Part shown: positions 18,241-29,123 of the stretch, in pieces | Numbering within the stretch: the first letter of the stretch is position 1 | How the letters are laid out: each line of letters starts with the position of its first letter | Translations under genes and position numbers: made by a program | The notes under the pieces: model-generated | Database searches by the model: none | The model's input: only the letters and a program-made list of their open reading frames with translations | What the model was told of the DNA's origin: nothing | Assembly: GCF_000764025.1 (NCBI RefSeq) | Contig: NZ_KN234772.1 | Coordinates: 1 to 38,706 of the forward strand | Direction: 5' to 3' | From: Pseudohaliea rubra DSM 19751 | GTDB taxonomy: Bacteria > Pseudomonadota > Gammaproteobacteria > Pseudomonadales > Halieaceae | DNA: 38,706 bases

Positions 18241-18269
18241 TTGATTTTTGGGTTATGAATCGCTAGTAT
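18241..18269 (+). promoter_or_regulatory. Promoter of the alpha operon
   Basis: TTGATT (18241–18246) and TAGTAT (18264–18269) with a 17-bp spacer. The start would lie near 18276, leaving a ~70-nt leader in front of rpsM. The leader can form CCCT/AGGG (18276–18279 with 18285–18288) and GCGGCG/CGCCGC (18293–18298 with 18304–18309), possible targets for S4 feedback. Confidence 0.75.
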
Positions 18270-18345
18270 CCTGCGCCCTTTGACAGGGGTGAGCGGCGGG
18301 GTCCGCCGCGCGCAGGAAAGCGCTTGAGAATTTGGAGAAGCTTGA

Positions 18346-18702
18346 ATGGCTCGTATCGCCGGCGTCAACGTACCGGACAACAAGCACGCGGTCATCTCGT
18401 TGACCTACATCTTTGGCATCGGGCGCACCACCGCCCGGCGCCTCTGCGACGTCTGCAAGGTGCCGGAGGCGACCCGCATGGGTGACCTCACGGAAGAGCA
18501 GATGGACGCGCTGCGCTCCAGCATCAGCGAGATGAGTGTCGAGGGCGACCTGCGCCGTGAAACGTCCATGAACATCAAGCGGCTCATGGATCTGGGCTGC
18601 AACCGCGGCCTGCGCCATCGCCGCAACCTGCCGGTCCGCGGCCAGCGCACCAAGACCAATGCGCGTACGCGCAAGGGTCCGCGAAAGCCGATCCGCCGGT
18701 AA
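18346..18702 (+). CDS. rpsM: 30S ribosomal protein S13
   Basis: 118 residues, with [30 protein letters not shown] in overlapping pieces and the helix-two-turn-helix core. The C-terminal tail [31 protein letters not shown] reaches toward the tRNAs and bridges to the 50S subunit. It is first of the alpha operon. GGAGAAG precedes the ATG. Confidence 0.98.
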   Translation: MARIAGVNVPDNKHAVISLTYIFGIGRTTARRLCDVCKVPEATRMGDLTEEQMDALRSSISEMSVEGDLRRETSMNIKRLMDLGCNRGLRHRRNLPVRGQRTKTNARTRKGPRKPIRR

Positions 18703-18787
18703 CGATATACCGCGCTGCCCGGTGGCGGCGCGTCCTCACAGTGTAGCTGCACCGCTAGTGCAGTGTTGATATTGACAGGAAGACAGC

Positions 18788-19180
18788 ATGGCCAAGCCAG
18801 GTGCCAAAGGCACTCGAAAGAAAGTCTCGCGCACGATTGCCGACGGCATCGCACACGTGCACGCGTCCTTCAACAACACGATCATCACCATTACGGACCG
18901 CCAGGGCAATACCCTGAGCTGGGCCACGTCCGGTGGCTCGGGCTTCCGCGGCTCTCGCAAGAGCACGCCCTTCGCTGCCCAGGTGGCCGCAGAGCGTGCC
19001 GGCGAGGCGGCCAAGGAATACGGCCTGCAGAACCTCGACGTGCAGGTGAAGGGCCCGGGTCCGGGTCGCGAATCCGCCGTGCGCGCGTTGAACGCCTGCG
19101 GTTACAAGATCACCAACATCACCGACGTCACGCCGATCCCGCACAACGGTTGCCGTCCGCCGAAAAAGCGCCGGGTGTAA
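18788..19180 (+). CDS. rpsK: 30S ribosomal protein S11
   Basis: 130 residues. [41 protein letters not shown] and the terminal [19 protein letters not shown] are family hallmarks. S11 shapes the platform and the mRNA exit site near S7. The 85-nt gap after rpsM has no clear signal apart from its ribosome-binding site. Confidence 0.98.
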   Translation: MAKPGAKGTRKKVSRTIADGIAHVHASFNNTIITITDRQGNTLSWATSGGSGFRGSRKSTPFAAQVAAERAGEAAKEYGLQNLDVQVKGPGPGRESAVRALNACGYKITNITDVTPIPHNGCRPPKKRRV

Positions 19181-19203
19181 GGATTACAGGAAGGTTTTGA
19201 ATT

Positions 19204-19824
19204 ATGGCTAGATATCTGGGTCCCAAGTGCAAGCTCTCCCGTCGTGAGGGCACCGACCTGTTCCTGAAGAGTGGCGTACGCTCGCTGGATTCCAAGTGCA
19301 AGCCGGAGTCTGTTCCCGGCCAGCACGGCGCCCGTCGCGGCCGCCTGTCGGACTACGGCGTGCAGCTGCGCGAGAAGCAGAAGGTTCGTCGTATCTACGG
19401 CGTGCTCGAGAAGCAGTTCCGCGGCTATTACAAGGAAGCCGCCCGGCGCAAGGGCGCGACCGGCGAGAACCTGCTGCAGCTGCTGGAAAGCCGCCTCGAT
19501 AACGTCGTCTACCGCATCGGCTTTGGCTCCACGCGCAACGAAGCGCGGCAGCTTGTGTCCCACAAGGCGATCCTCGTCAACGGCAAGACGGTGAACATTG
19601 CGTCTTACCAGGTGCAGGCGGGCGATGTGGTGTCCCTGCGCGAGAAGGCCAAGAAGCAGCTGCGGGTGCAGTCTGCCCTGGCCCTGGCGTCGCAGCGGGG
19701 CGAGCCCGAGTGGATCGAGGTGAACAACGAGAAGCTGGAGGCCGTGTTCAAGGCGGCACCGGAACGCCAGGATCTGTCGACGGACATCAACGAGAACCTG
19801 ATCGTGGAGCTTTACTCCAAGTAA
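19204..19824 (+). CDS. rpsD: 30S ribosomal protein S4
   Basis: 206 residues, the same as E. coli. The N-terminus [21 protein letters not shown] and [15 protein letters not shown] are typical. The S4 RNA-binding domain (about residues 95–160) reads [31 protein letters not shown] in overlapping pieces. S4 nucleates 30S assembly and in E. coli represses the alpha operon through the leader; that role is inferred here. Confidence 0.98.
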   Translation: MARYLGPKCKLSRREGTDLFLKSGVRSLDSKCKPESVPGQHGARRGRLSDYGVQLREKQKVRRIYGVLEKQFRGYYKEAARRKGATGENLLQLLESRLDNVVYRIGFGSTRNEARQLVSHKAILVNGKTVNIASYQVQAGDVVSLREKAKKQLRVQSALALASQRGEPEWIEVNNEKLEAVFKAAPERQDLSTDINENLIVELYSK

Positions 19825-19866
19825 GTTCCGGCGAGCCAGGTCATTCAAACAGTTACAGGTGCCCCC

Positions 19867-20871
19867 ATGCAGAGTGCAGTGACAGAATTACTGACGCCCC
19901 GCGTCATCAAAGTTGAAGAGAAGAGCAGCACCCGTGCGCAGGTGACCCTGGAGCCGCTGGAGCGCGGCTTCGGCCACACCCTGGGTAACGCCCTGCGCCG
20001 CATCCTGCTGTCTTCCATGCCCGGCTGCGCCATCACGGAAGTGGAAATCGATGGCGTGTTGCACGAGTACAGCACTATTGAGGGCATCCAGGAAGACGTT
20101 ATCGAGATCCTCCTCAACCTCAAGGAAGTGGCGCTGGTCATGGCCGGCAAGGACGAGGTCGAGCTGACCCTGACCAAGGAAGGCCCAGGTGCGGTAACGG
20201 CCGGCGATATCCAGACCGATCACGATGTGGAAATCCGCAACCCCGAGCACGTGATCTGCCACATCAACGACAAGAAAGCGCTGAGCATGAAGGTCACGGC
20301 AGCCCGTGGCCGCGGCTACTCCCCCGCTGATTCCCGCGAGGACCCGGAAGAGGAGACGCGCTCCATCGGCCGGCTGCAGCTCGACGCGACCTTCACCCCG
20401 GTGCACCGCGTGGCCTACGTGGTCGAAGCGGCACGGGTGGAGCAGCGCACCGACCTCGACAAGCTGGTGCTGGACCTTGAGACCAACGGCACCATCGACC
20501 CGGAAGAGGCGATCCGCCGCGCTGCGACGATCCTGCAGCAGCAGCTGGCGGTGTTTGTCGACCTCGAAAGTGAAGCGCACTCTGAGTCCGCCGATTCCGA
20601 GGACGAAGTGGACCCGATCCTGCTGCGCCCGGTCGATGACCTGGAGCTCACGGTACGTTCCGCCAACTGCCTCAAGGCCGAGAATATCTACTACATTGGC
20701 GACCTGGTGCAGCGCACGGAAGTCGAGCTCCTGAAGACGCCGAACCTGGGCAAGAAGTCGCTCACGGAAATCAAGGATGTACTCGCTTCCCGCGGTCTGT
20801 CCCTGGGCATGCGCCTGGACAGCTGGCCGCCGGTAAGCCTGAAGAACGACGAGCGGGTGCTCAGCGCCTGA
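19867..20871 (+). CDS. rpoA: DNA-directed RNA polymerase subunit alpha
   Basis: 334 residues. The N-terminal assembly domain contains [22 protein letters not shown], and an acidic linker ([16 protein letters not shown], 235–249) leads to the C-terminal domain. There, Arg264 in [20 protein letters not shown] equals E. coli Arg265, the residue that binds UP elements and activators. [14 protein letters not shown] is the second HhH part. It lies between rpsD and rplQ as usual. Confidence 0.98.
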   Translation: MQSAVTELLTPRVIKVEEKSSTRAQVTLEPLERGFGHTLGNALRRILLSSMPGCAITEVEIDGVLHEYSTIEGIQEDVIEILLNLKEVALVMAGKDEVELTLTKEGPGAVTAGDIQTDHDVEIRNPEHVICHINDKKALSMKVTAARGRGYSPADSREDPEEETRSIGRLQLDATFTPVHRVAYVVEAARVEQRTDLDKLVLDLETNGTIDPEEAIRRAATILQQQLAVFVDLESEAHSESADSEDEVDPILLRPVDDLELTVRSANCLKAENIYYIGDLVQRTEVELLKTPNLGKKSLTEIKDVLASRGLSLGMRLDSWPPVSLKNDERVLSA

Positions 20872-20925
20872 GCCGCCCGCAGGGAAACAGCGTGCCGGGA
20901 AGGCACTGAGTAAAGGATCAGAACC

Positions 20926-21315
20926 ATGCGTCACCGTCACAGCGGACGTCAGCTCAACCGCAACAGCTCGCACCGGAAGGCCATGTTCCGCAACATGACC
21001 GCCTCCCTGGTCGAGCACGAGCTCATCAAGACTACCCTGCCCAAGGCCAAGGAGCTGCGCGGTTACGCGGAGCCCCTGATCACCCTGGCCAAGCAGGACA
21101 GCGTCGCCAACCGTCGCCTGGCGTTCAACCGTCTGCGCGACAAGGCAGCCGTGGGCAAGCTCTTCGCGGAGCTGGGCCCCCGCTACCAGGAGCGTCCCGG
21201 TGGTTACATCCGTATCCTGAAGTGCGGCTACCGCACCGGCGACAAGGCGCCCATGGCCTACGTCGAGCTGGTGGATCGGCCCCAGATCGAGCGCTTTGAG
21301 GACGACGAGGACTGA
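20926..21315 (+). CDS. rplQ: 50S ribosomal protein L17
   Basis: 129 residues with [24 protein letters not shown] in overlapping pieces and [23 protein letters not shown]. The C-terminus [24 protein letters not shown] is complete. L17 lies at the bottom of the 50S subunit near the tunnel exit. It is last gene of the alpha operon, with a strong terminator 27 nt later. Confidence 0.98.
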   Translation: MRHRHSGRQLNRNSSHRKAMFRNMTASLVEHELIKTTLPKAKELRGYAEPLITLAKQDSVANRRLAFNRLRDKAAVGKLFAELGPRYQERPGGYIRILKCGYRTGDKAPMAYVELVDRPQIERFEDDED

Positions 21316-21341
21316 CGTTCTCCGCATTACGCGCGACGAAG

Positions 21342-21367
21342 AGCCGGGCCCTGCCCGGCTTTTTTTT
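21342..21367 (+). terminator. Intrinsic terminator of the alpha operon
   Basis: AGCCGGGC (21342–21349) pairs with GCCCGGCT (21353–21360) around a CCT loop, followed by seven more T to 21367. Confidence 0.95.
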
Positions 21368-21369
21368 GC

Positions 21370-21492
21370 GTGCGCCAGGCATGGCGCGTAGAGCTGTTCC
21401 GGCACAGGTGGAGCGGGCCGGATGACTTGGCGGTGCAAGTCCGCTATCGGCCCGGTAAGGGGAACGATCAGCCGGTGGAGCTGATTCCCGGT
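21370..21492 (+). other. Highly structured intergenic segment, possible RNA relic
   Basis: Several stems follow one another after the terminator: GCGCC/GGCGC (21372–21376, 21383–21387); CGGGCCG/CGGCCCG (21414–21420, 21448–21454) enclosing GCGG/CCGC (21430–21433, 21441–21444); and ATCAGC/GCTGAT (21467–21472, 21480–21485). The GGTGCAAGTCC inside is reminiscent of domain I of bacterial group II introns, but this is a weak memory-based likeness. No open reading frame of interest. Confidence 0.35.
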
Positions 21493-21493
21493 G

Positions 21494-21568
21494 CGGAGCC
21501 GGGAGGGTGCCCCCAGTCGCTCCCCGTTACACGCTTGGTGGGGGCACCCTCCCGCCTCCGCCCCTACC
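21494..21568 (-). repeat. Stem-loop element C (family 1)
   Basis: 21-bp arms with one mismatch (21494–21514 and 21540–21560; core GGGAGGGTGCCCCC) enclose a 25-nt loop (21515–21539). On the minus strand the loop reads ACCAAGCG, TGTAACGGG, GAGCGACT. The GGTAGGGG box is at 21561–21568 on the minus strand. Arms as in B, 9-mer as in D and E. Confidence 0.9.
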
Positions 21569-21607
21569 GCCCCGACTTCGCCTCTATCGCGCGAGGGTTC
21601 GCACGGC

Positions 21608-21681
21608 GGTAGGGGAGAGGGCGGGAATTTTCTCTCACAATGCGTGTAACGGGGAGCGACGGAGAGAAGGCTCCCGCCCTC
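21608..21681 (+). repeat. Stem-loop element D (family 1)
   Basis: GGTAGGGG (21608–21615), then arms GAGGGCGGGA (21617–21626 with 21672–21681) and TTCTCTC (21630–21636 with 21662–21668) around a 25-nt loop (21637–21661) with ACAATGCG, TGTAACGGG, GAGCGACG. The arm type matches element A. Confidence 0.88.
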
Positions 21682-21726
21682 ATCCCTGACACCTCGCGTG
21701 CGTCAGGCAGCGTAAGGACCCAGTAC

Positions 21727-21807
21727 GGTAGGGGCGGATGTCGGGGGTATGTCCCCACAAAGCGTGTAACGGGGAGCGACTGGGGACATACCCCCGGCAT
21801 CCGCCCC
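21727..21807 (+). repeat. Stem-loop element E (family 1)
   Basis: GGTAGGGG (21727–21734). 26-bp arms (21731–21756 and 21782–21807) are paired throughout except for one T/C difference, and enclose the 25-nt loop ACAAAGCG, TGTAACGGG, GAGCGACT (21757–21781). The arm type (core GGGGGTATGTCCCC) is not seen elsewhere in the window. Confidence 0.9.
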
Positions 21808-21950
21808 GGGAATCCGCGATAGCCTCTTTTCTGAACGAGGAGCCCTTCATCCATTGAACCACCACCTCTCGCCGAAGGGCGTGGTCATGGACTTGCCAGC
21901 GGCTGCCTTCGGGGCCAAGCTGCAGCTTTCCCATGGAAGGAGAACGGTGC

Positions 21951-22819
21951 ATGGCAAAAGCAGAGATCGTGGCGGAAGGACTCTATTTCGGCGAGGGTCC
22001 GCGCTGGTACGGAGGCCGGCTGTGGTTCAGCGACTTCTACGAACGCGCCGTGCGCTCCCTGGGGCCCGACGGCGACCTGCGTACCGAGCTGCAGCTGCAG
22101 TGCCAGCCCTCCGGGCTGGGCTGGCTTCCCGATGGAACCCTGCTGATTGTCGACATGGAAGACCACCGGGTCCTGCGCCATGGCCCCGGCGGACTCGCCG
22201 ACTATGCCAGCCTTGGCGAGCATTCCCGGCATCTCGCCAACGACATGGTCGTCGCGGATGACGGCCGGGCCTTCGTCGGTAACTTCGGTTTTGATCTTGA
22301 CGCGGCCCTCGCCGAGCGGGGCGCGGAGGCCGTCCTCGCCGATCATCCCAAAACGAACCTGATGACCGTCTCGCCCGAAGGGCACGTGGACCTTGCGGCC
22401 GCGGACCTGAGCTTTCCTAACGGCATGGTCATCACCCCGGACGGCGCGACCCTGGTCGTTGCAGAGACCCTGGGCCTTTGCCTGACCGCCTTTGAGCTGG
22501 CCGCCGACGGCACCCTGACGAAGCGCCGGGTCTGGGCTGCGCTGGAGGGTGTGGCCGCCGATGGTATCTGCCTCGATGCAGAAGGGTGCATCTGGGTTGC
22601 CAACGCCCTCGCCCCCGAGTGCCTGCGCATAGCCGAGGGCGGTGAAGTGCGGGAGCGGGTGGAAACCAGCCAGAACTGCTACGCCTGCATGCTCGGGGGC
22701 GACGACGGCCGGGACCTCTATCTGGTCACCGCCCGGGATTCAAACGCAGCGGTCGCCAAGAAAAATCGCAGCGGCCGCATCGAACGCTGCCGGGTCGAGG
22801 TGCCGCACGCGGGCCGGCC

Positions 22820-22823
<4 letters not shown>
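21951..22823 (+). CDS. SMP-30/gluconolactonase/LRE-family hydrolase
   Basis: 290 residues from the ATG at 21951, which has AAGGAG 8 nt before it. It folds as a six-bladed beta-propeller. The metal site is recognisable: GEGPRW near residue 13 (Glu), LSFPNGM (Asn) and [18 protein letters not shown] (Asp), as in SMP-30 lactonases. It is likely to open a lactone or hydrolyse a related ester using a divalent metal; the substrate cannot be read from the sequence. No signal peptide is visible, so cytoplasmic. Its TAG overlaps the uvrA TAG on the opposite strand within one CTAG. Sugar lactones are the commonest family substrates. Confidence 0.85.
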
Positions 22824-25711
<2,888 letters not shown>

Positions 25712-25837
25712 GGAGGTTCCGAAGTGGGAGGCAGAAACCCGCCAGTATAGGCGGATGCCGTGTCCGGCAAAACCGCCTGGCGTAGTCTGCCGCCGGTCGT
25801 GCGGCTCTTGGTTGGGGGCAGTGGGTGCCAACAGCAC

Positions 25838-25951
25838 GGGGCTGCCGCGGGCGAACTGCCCCGGGACACGCTACAAGCACATCCCTGTGCGCTCGGCGCC
25901 GGCCATCCGTGGCCGGCGACGGTCCCGGGGCAGTTCGCCCGCGGCAGCCCC
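25838..25951 (+). repeat. Stem-loop element F (family 2)
   Basis: Perfect 30-bp inverted arms (25838–25867 and 25922–25951) enclose a 54-nt loop with two internal hairpins: GCACA-TCCC-TGTGC, and CGCCGGCCA paired with TGGCCGGCG, separated by GCTCGG. The loop aligns with those of elements H and I. Confidence 0.9.
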
Positions 25952-26077
25952 TGCGCCGTGCCACGGGGCGCCCGGGTATCTCATCGCCTTGTCTGGGGAC
26001 GGTCCCGGGGCAGTTCGCTCGCGGCAGCTTCTGCGTCGTGCAACGCAGCGCCCGGGTATCGCATAGCCTTATCCGGG
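25918..26077 (+). repeat. 80-bp tandem duplication of the right arm of element F
   Basis: Two units (25918–25997, 25998–26077) share most positions, starting GACGGTCCCGGGGCAGTTCG and ending GCCTTG/ATC. The second unit has no matching left arm. Differences are scattered point changes, suggesting an old duplication. Confidence 0.88.
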
Positions 26078-26121
26078 ACCGGGATTGAAACAGCCTTGCC
26101 GTGTTCCCGCGGCGTCAGGGG

Positions 26122-26296
26122 GGGCGAGGAGGCGCTCCCGGTGCAATCAGGCCGCGCTTTGGCGCCAGGCGAGGGCCGGGGCTTTCCGCGAGCACTGTTC
26201 GAGTCCCGAACATTCGCGCAGCGAATTTTGGTCGAGTTGCGCAGCGGCCGGCCCTCGCCTGGCGCCTGCGGCCGTACCGGGAGCGTCCCCTCGCCC
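26122..26296 (+). repeat. Large stem-loop element G (family 3)
   Basis: Outer arms (26122–26142 and 26276–26296) pair over 21 bp with two mismatches; middle GGCCGC/GCGGCC (26150–26155, 26268–26273); inner perfect 19-bp arms (26161–26179, 26248–26266). The 68-nt loop has GTTCG-AGTCC-CGAAC and GCGCA/TGCGC stems. The total stem is ~45 bp. No coding function. Confidence 0.85.
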
Positions 26297-26390
26297 ACCC
26301 GGCCTACGAAGCCTCACAACATAAAGAACCCCGGTTCCAATGCCTTCCGCGCATCGTGCTACCATGCGTCCCGTTCAGGAGGCCTGCAGT

Positions 26391-27599
26391 TTGTTGACGA
26401 AAAACCCCATGACCCCGGTCGAGCGCCGCGCCGTCGGTGCGCTGGCGCTGCTCTACAGCTTTCGCATGCTCGGCCTGTTCATGGTGCTGCCGCTGCTGGC
26501 GCTCTATGCCGCCGACATGCCCGGCGGGACGCCCTTGATGATCGGCCTTGCCCTCGGGGCCTACGGCTTCAGCCAGGCGCTGTTGCAGATCCCCCTGGGC
26601 TGGCTGTCGGACCGGGTGGGACGGATACCCGTGATCCTCGGTGGGCTGGTGATCTTTGCCCTCGGCAGCGTCGTGGCGGCCATGGCCGACACCGTGCAGG
26701 GGATCGTTCTCGGGCGGCTCCTGCAGGGGGCTGGCGCCATCGCCGGCTCGGTTATGGCCCTGGTGGCCGATATCACCACCGATGAGCAGCGCACCAAAGC
26801 CATGGCCGTGGTGGGGGCGAGTATCGGCCTTTCTTTTGCCCTGGCGCTCGTGCTGGGGCCGATCATCGCGTCCTTCAGCGGGCTCCACGGTGTGTTTATG
26901 CTGACGGCGGTGCTGGCGACCGCCGGCATCGCCATTGTCTTCTTCGGCGTGCCCCGGGGCGTGCAGAGCCGCCATCACGACGAAGTCGGCGCGCAGCCCG
27001 GCATGATCGGCAAAGTGCTGGCGGACCCGGCGTTGCGGCGCCTGGATTTCGGGGTGTTCAGCCTGCACTTCATTCTCACTGCAAGCTTCCTGGTGATCCC
27101 CTTCGCCATCGAGGACATCCTCGGGGTTGCGCGGGAAGCGCACTGGAAGGTCTACCTGCCGGTGCTGGTGGCCTCGATTCTCGGCATGCTGCCGCTGCTG
27201 CGTGCGTCGGAGCGCCACGGGCACGTGCGCGGTATGCTGCTCCTGTCCATCGCGATGCTCGTGCTGTCCGTGGCCGGGGTCACGCTGCTGGCGATTCCGG
27301 CCGTGCTCTACCTTGCATTGTGGCTCTACTTCGTCGCCGTCAACTACCTCGAGGCCAGCCTGCCCTCCCTGGTGAGCAAGGCAGTGTTCCCCGGCGGCAA
27401 GGGCACGGCCCTCGGTGTCTATTCCACCAGCCAGTTTATCGGCGCCTTCTTCGGCGGCGCCAGCGGCGGCTGGGTGCTGCAGCAGGGCGGTGTGCACGCG
27501 CTGTTTGTGCTCTGCCTCGTGCCCGGGCTGCTGTGGATCGCCAGCAGCTGGCGCCTGGTCGCTGCGCCGCGGGCCCAGGAGGTCGCAGCCGGCGGCTGA
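26391..27599 (+). CDS. Major facilitator superfamily transporter
   Basis: About 402 residues with twelve predicted membrane segments. The first half contains YSFRMLGLFMVLPLLALYA and the loop 2–3 motif GWLSDRVGRIPVI (the MFS motif A), then VLGRLLQGAGAIAGSVMAL. It resembles YajR-like drug/H+ antiporters but lacks the C-terminal YAM domain. The substrate is unknown. The start is probably TTG 26391, with AGGAGG 8 nt upstream (26377–26382); the ATG at 26409 lacks a ribosome-binding site. The order uvrA–MFS–ssb is also that of Pseudomonas, so this is an old neighbourhood. Confidence 0.9.
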   Translation: MLTKNPMTPVERRAVGALALLYSFRMLGLFMVLPLLALYAADMPGGTPLMIGLALGAYGFSQALLQIPLGWLSDRVGRIPVILGGLVIFALGSVVAAMADTVQGIVLGRLLQGAGAIAGSVMALVADITTDEQRTKAMAVVGASIGLSFALALVLGPIIASFSGLHGVFMLTAVLATAGIAIVFFGVPRGVQSRHHDEVGAQPGMIGKVLADPALRRLDFGVFSLHFILTASFLVIPFAIEDILGVAREAHWKVYLPVLVASILGMLPLLRASERHGHVRGMLLLSIAMLVLSVAGVTLLAIPAVLYLALWLYFVAVNYLEASLPSLVSKAVFPGGKGTALGVYSTSQFIGAFFGGASGGWVLQQGGVHALFVLCLVPGLLWIASSWRLVAAPRAQEVAAGG

Positions 27600-27634
27600 C
27601 CGTTTCTGCTGTCGCAATCGCCCGGGCGCGTTGC

Positions 27635-27640
27635 TATAGT
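27635..27640 (+). promoter_or_regulatory. Possible -10 of the ssb promoter
   Basis: TATAGT lies 36 bp before the ssb start; the hexamer 17 bp further up (TCGCAA, 27612–27617) is a poor -35. No LexA box is seen. AGGAGG is at 27659–27664. Confidence 0.4.
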
Positions 27641-27675
27641 CGCGTATTCTCAGGCGCAAGGAGGCAGCACGAGCC

Positions 27676-28173
27676 ATGGCATCGCGTGGTATCAACAAGG
27701 TGATCCTCATCGGCAACCTCGGGGCCGACCCGGAAACCCGCTACATGCCGTCCGGCGGCGCCGTCACCAACGTCCGCCTCGCCACCTCCGAGCAGTGGAA
27801 GGACAAGCAGACCGGCCAGCCCCAGGAGCGTACCGAGTGGCACCGGGTGGTGTTTTTCAACCGCCTCGGCGAGATTGCCGGCGAGTACCTCCGCAAGGGC
27901 TCCAAGGTCTATATCGAAGGGTCCCTGCGCACTCGCAAGTGGCAGGGCCAGGACGGCCAGGACCGCTACACCACCGAGATCGTCGCCGGCGAGATGCAGA
28001 TGCTCGACAGCCGCGGCCAGATGGGCGGTGGTGGTTACGATGCGCCCGCAGACAGCTACAACCAGGAGCCCCCGCGGCAGCAGCAGGGTGGTGCCCAACC
28101 TCAGGCCCCGGCCAGTGCCGGCGGCGACAACCCCGCTGATTTCGGTGATTTTGACGACGACATCCCCTTCTAG
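27676..28173 (+). CDS. ssb: Single-stranded DNA-binding protein
   Basis: 165 residues. The OB-fold domain (1–112) begins [20 protein letters not shown] and contains [29 protein letters not shown] glycine/glutamine/proline-rich linker follows, then the acidic tip DFDDDIPF that recruits repair and replication partners such as exonuclease I and PriA. It acts as a tetramer on ssDNA during replication and repair, next to uvrA in an old gammaproteobacterial arrangement. Confidence 0.98.
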   Translation: MASRGINKVILIGNLGADPETRYMPSGGAVTNVRLATSEQWKDKQTGQPQERTEWHRVVFFNRLGEIAGEYLRKGSKVYIEGSLRTRKWQGQDGQDRYTTEIVAGEMQMLDSRGQMGGGGYDAPADSYNQEPPRQQQGGAQPQAPASAGGDNPADFGDFDDDIPF

Positions 28174-28249
28174 GTCGGGCCAGGCGAACTCGGTCCGCGT
28201 GAGGCGGTGCCGCGTGTTCCCGCGGCCGAAGCGCGCCGGGTAGGCCCCG

Positions 28250-29119
28250 GTGCTGGTCCTCATCATTGCCGCCGACAGCGCCACCGGCGCTGCGCTTCGC
28301 GCCGTGCTCGCGCGCTGGGGTCGCCACGAGGTGGTGCCGATCACCGTGGCTGCCAGCCGCTGGAAGAGCGAGCGTCAGGCCAAGAAGGCCGTACGCCGCG
28401 CCGCCCCGGCCTGCGTTCTCGATCTGCGTTTCACGCACCTCCTGGCCAGCGGCGATCCCGTGCAGGAGCTCGACTGTGCCCGCGCCCATTGGCTGGCCAA
28501 GGCCTGCGAGCGTGCGGGGGCGGAGTACCTTCTGCTGTCCAGTGCCTGTGTTTTTTCCGGTTCGCTGCCCCATCCCTACCGTGAACAGGAGACCCCGGAT
28601 GCCGCCGAACCGCCCGGTTCGCTGCTCGCCGCTGTGGAGGCCCAGGTGTTCGCCGCCTGCAGCCGTGCGGCGGTGCTGCGCACGGGGCCGGTCATCGCCA
28701 GCGCCGGCCCCGGGCTCCTCGACGACGTCCTGCGGGCGCTGCTGGCCGGGGAGACGCGGGTTCTCGACGACCGTGACAGCTTCTGCCCTGTGCCGTCGGC
28801 GGACCTCGGCCGCGTGATCGCCGGCATGCTCGACCAGATGGCTGCGGGGGCCGAGCCGCGCGGGGTCTTCCACTACGCGAGCCCGGACCGCACCACCCTT
28901 TACGGTTTTGCCGAGGCGGTGATCGCCGCGGCCTCGCAGTTTGTGGCGGTGGCCGATGGCGCTATCGCCCGGGAGCCGGCGGAGGCGGGGGAGGGCGGCC
29001 GCAACTGGGCCCTCGACTGCCGCGATCTCCGGGATACCTTTGCCATCAAGCAAGTGCCCTGGCGCGGCGTCATCGGCGACGCTGTGCGGGCCTACCTCGT
29101 GAACCATCAGGGAGACTGA
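28250..29119 (+). CDS. RmlD-like sugar-nucleotide-binding protein, probably catalytically degenerate
   Basis: 289 residues with GTG start. The overall order of motifs is that of extended short-chain dehydrogenases of the RmlD type: an N-terminal Rossmann strand, LLLSSACVFSGSLPHPYREQ where RmlD has its STDYVFDG segment, then an RTG/P motif. But the glycine motif is weak (IIAADSATGAAL), and where the family has Y-x-x-x-K the protein reads GSLLAAVEAQV, with neither Tyr nor Lys. It therefore probably binds but does not reduce. It lies between ssb and moaB, 4 nt before the latter. The role is unknown. Confidence 0.65.
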   Translation: MLVLIIAADSATGAALRAVLARWGRHEVVPITVAASRWKSERQAKKAVRRAAPACVLDLRFTHLLASGDPVQELDCARAHWLAKACERAGAEYLLLSSACVFSGSLPHPYREQETPDAAEPPGSLLAAVEAQVFAACSRAAVLRTGPVIASAGPGLLDDVLRALLAGETRVLDDRDSFCPVPSADLGRVIAGMLDQMAAGAEPRGVFHYASPDRTTLYGFAEAVIAAASQFVAVADGAIAREPAEAGEGGRNWALDCRDLRDTFAIKQVPWRGVIGDAVRAYLVNHQGD

Positions 29120-29123
29120 AGCC

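Noticed and set aside
18270..18316. A closing stem CCTGCGC/GCGCAGG making a three-way junction in the alpha leader
   Set aside because: The 5' strand (18270–18276) lies between the -10 and the expected start site, so most of it would not be transcribed.
21494..21807. Integron attC sites
   Set aside because: attC sites have conserved outer core sites (GTTRRRY) and extrahelical bases. None are seen, there is no intI, and here the loop rather than the arm ends is conserved.
25712..25837. LexA (SOS) box in front of uvrA
   Set aside because: No CTGT-N8-ACAG-like sequence was found in this interval; only a TATACT -10 candidate is visible.
26180..26247. tRNA T-arm-like GTTCGAGTCC in the loop of element G
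   Set aside because: No acceptor, D or anticodon arm surrounds it; it is part of a small hairpin.
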